NCBI GenBank assembly: GCA_002256425.1
Contig: NKIZ01000001.1
Span: 3,407,237 to 3,471,236 of the forward strand
Reading direction: 5' to 3'
Origin: Alphaproteobacteria bacterium PA2
GTDB lineage: Bacteria > Pseudomonadota > Alphaproteobacteria > Caulobacterales > Caulobacteraceae
DNA length: 64,000 nucleotides
Positions 63,309 to 64,000 of the stretch are shown here, one piece after another. How positions within the stretch are numbered: the first letter of the stretch is position 1; the number at the start of each line of letters is the position of its first letter. The position numbers and the translations under genes were made by a program. Under the pieces are notes generated by a model. The model had not been told where the DNA came from and searched no databases. It saw only the letters and a program-made list of their open reading frames with translations.

Positions 63309-63323
63309 TTAATTACGAGTAAA
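63309..63323 (-). promoter_or_regulatory. Candidate CtrA box of pilA copy 1
   Basis: Minus strand TTTA-CTCGTAA-TTAA matches TTAA-N7-TTAA with one mismatch, about 97 nt before the pilA start. Pilin genes are CtrA targets in Caulobacter, which fits. Confidence 0.5.
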
Positions 63324-63366
63324 CAAGACAGTATTGATCAGATTTTTCTTATGGTTTACTGAAATT

Positions 63367-63617
63367 AATAGTTGAAGTTTGTTAACTACGTCCAGTTTCT
63401 CCCGTATTTTCAATGCGTTATCTCAACAAGTAACGCGCACACAAAACGGGGGCCGTTGAATCTTTTTTTGACGTCATGATGGTGTTTGGGATGGCTCGCC
63501 CTGCAGCCCGCCCGGGTGGAAGAATGGCGGGGCGGAAGAATGGCAGGGTGGCGCTTCAGCCTGGCGGGCGCCGAGCCGCCTCAACAGGCGCCAATCGGGC
63601 CCAAGCCGGTTGCGCGC
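63367..63617. other. Spacer between the two pilA units
   Basis: 251 bp not present in the repeats. It contains an AT-rich part with a 6-bp inverted repeat GCGTTA...TAACGC (63415-63436), a T-run, and a short direct repeat GGAAGAATGGC (two copies about 20 nt apart near 63519-63545). I see no gene, terminator or mobile-element end in it. Confidence 0.6.
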
Positions 63618-63619
63618 AA

Positions 63620-63654
63620 CGAAAAAGGGCCGCAGCGCGTGTGCGCTGCGGCCC
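63620..63654 (-). terminator. Rho-independent terminator of pilA copy 2
   Basis: Same perfect 12-bp stem, 4-nt loop and T-run as copy 1, directly after pilA copy 2. It would stop most read-through into the spacer. Confidence 0.93.
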
Positions 63655-63681
63655 GAATTCTTTGGACCTAAGTCCAGTGCC

Positions 63682-63846
63682 TTACGGCATAGCAGCGCCG
63701 ACCTTGGTGAAGGTCGTGGAGACCTTGCCGGACATGGTCTTCATGACGGCGATCAGGGCCACGGCGATCAGCGACGCGATCAGGCCATATTCAATGGCCG
63801 TGGCGCCGGATTCGTCCTTGAGAAAACGCGAAACAAACTGGGTCAT
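63682..63846 (-). CDS. pilA: Flp/Fap pilin PilA, copy 2
   Basis: 54 residues, protein identical to copy 1; the four differences inside the coding region are synonymous. Same ribosome-binding site, leader and promoter. Both copies appear functional; nothing in the sequence marks one as silenced. Confidence 0.97.
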   Translation of the reverse strand: MTQFVSRFLKDESGATAIEYGLIASLIAVALIAVMKTMSGKVSTTFTKVGAAMP

Positions 63847-63942
63847 ACTGTATCTCCTAAAGTTGATGCGGACAGACGGGGAAGGATCAAGCCGTCTGGC
63901 CCGCTCGCTCCGAATTCGCAGGGACACTTTCGCCCACCTCGC

Positions 63943-63957
63943 TTAATTACGAGTAAA
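63943..63957 (-). promoter_or_regulatory. Candidate CtrA box of pilA copy 2
   Basis: Exact copy of the site at 63309..63323, on the same strand and at the same distance from its pilA. Confidence 0.5.
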
Positions 63958-64000
63958 CAAGACAGTATTGATCAGATTTTTCTTATGGTTTACTGAAATT

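Larger units (their letters stand above)
62984..63366. repeat. Tandem duplication of the pilA unit, copy 1
   Basis: 383 bp that match copy 2 (63618..64000) at all but 8 positions: 63023, 63024, 63035, 63044, 63057, 63060, 63126 and 63165. From 63166 to 63366 (promoter and 5' coding part) the copies are identical. The unit carries terminator, pilA and promoter. The true right end of copy 2 is beyond the window. Confidence 0.95.
63618..64000. repeat. Tandem duplication of the pilA unit, copy 2 (reaches window end)
   Basis: Matches copy 1 with the 8 differences listed there; it ends with the window, so the right end is open. Confidence 0.95.

Noticed and set aside
54078..63846. Type II secretion system
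   Set aside because: F-domain, secretin and ATPase genes are shared with type II systems, but CpaB, CpaD, TadZ and Flp pilin show that it is a Tad/Cpa pilus.

Overview
The window looks like a chromosomal segment of a member of the Caulobacterales (Caulobacteraceae, possibly Phenylobacterium or a close relative). The DNA is GC-rich with tight operons and many ATGA/GTGA start-stop overlaps. It carries a complete Caulobacter-type cpa/tad pilus locus with candidate CtrA boxes, an alphaproteobacterial PHB cassette (phaA-phaB with a divergent phaR), an alphaproteobacterial rpoH and a small SRP RNA upstream of dnaX. The genus is inferred from gene content only. Two exact 16-bp parS sites (25787..25802 and 46035..46050) suggest an origin-proximal chromosomal location rather than a plasmid.

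Layout. 1-9 kb: the 3' end of a gamma-glutamyltransferase gene, an orphan sensor histidine kinase, pyrD with a DUF952 gene and sixA, metXW (methionine), a PII protein, a methyltransferase divergent from gloB, and a DUF4908 protein. 8.5-11.6 kb: PHB metabolism. 11.8-17.4 kb: envelope glycosylation (two GT2 enzymes and an ArnT-like GT), an HMG-CoA-lyase-like enzyme and an orphan ParA ATPase. 17.4-22.9 kb: thrS, yidD, a NifU-like scaffold, an SRPBCC protein and cysS, with folE divergent. 22.9-25.7 kb: an accessory island of lower-GC hypothetical genes, including a cysteine-rich Sel1-repeat lipoprotein, ending at the first parS. 25.8-34.7 kb: DUF817, hisI, phoD, rluD, rpoH, a response regulator, purA, a VOC protein and a threonine dehydratase-like enzyme. 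34.7-40.4 kb: a tripartite RND efflux operon. 40.6-46 kb: M28 peptidase, DUF72, dnaX, SRP RNA and nudC, then the second parS. 46.1-50 kb: a DUF1778/GNAT (TacA/TacT-like) toxin-antitoxin pair, a GST, pheA-kdsB and a membrane cytochrome c. 50-54 kb: NlpC/P60, leucyl aminopeptidase, a TadD-like TPR protein and an aminoglycoside-phosphotransferase-fold protein. 54-64 kb: the type IVc pilus locus, transcribed leftward as pilA, pilA, cpaA, cpaB, cpaC, cpaD, cpaE, cpaF, tadB, tadC.

How the genes work together. The cpa locus encodes a whole Flp pilus machine: pilin, prepilin peptidase, CpaB, secretin, CpaD, TadZ-like localisation ATPase, motor ATPase and two platform proteins. Near-consensus CtrA boxes precede cpaB, both pilA copies and the TadD-like gene, which suggests cell-cycle control. 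Most of the rest is housekeeping.

Most interesting observations: a tandem pilA duplication whose promoters and 5' coding regions are identical while the 3' parts have begun to diverge; the two parS sites about 20 kb apart, each beside accessory genes; an inverted repeat plus a PhaR-like site between phaA and phaR; four convergent gene pairs that share one CTAG as both stop codons; and the hypothetical island at 22.9-25.7 kb. I found no CRISPR array, insertion sequence, prophage or rRNA/tRNA gene.
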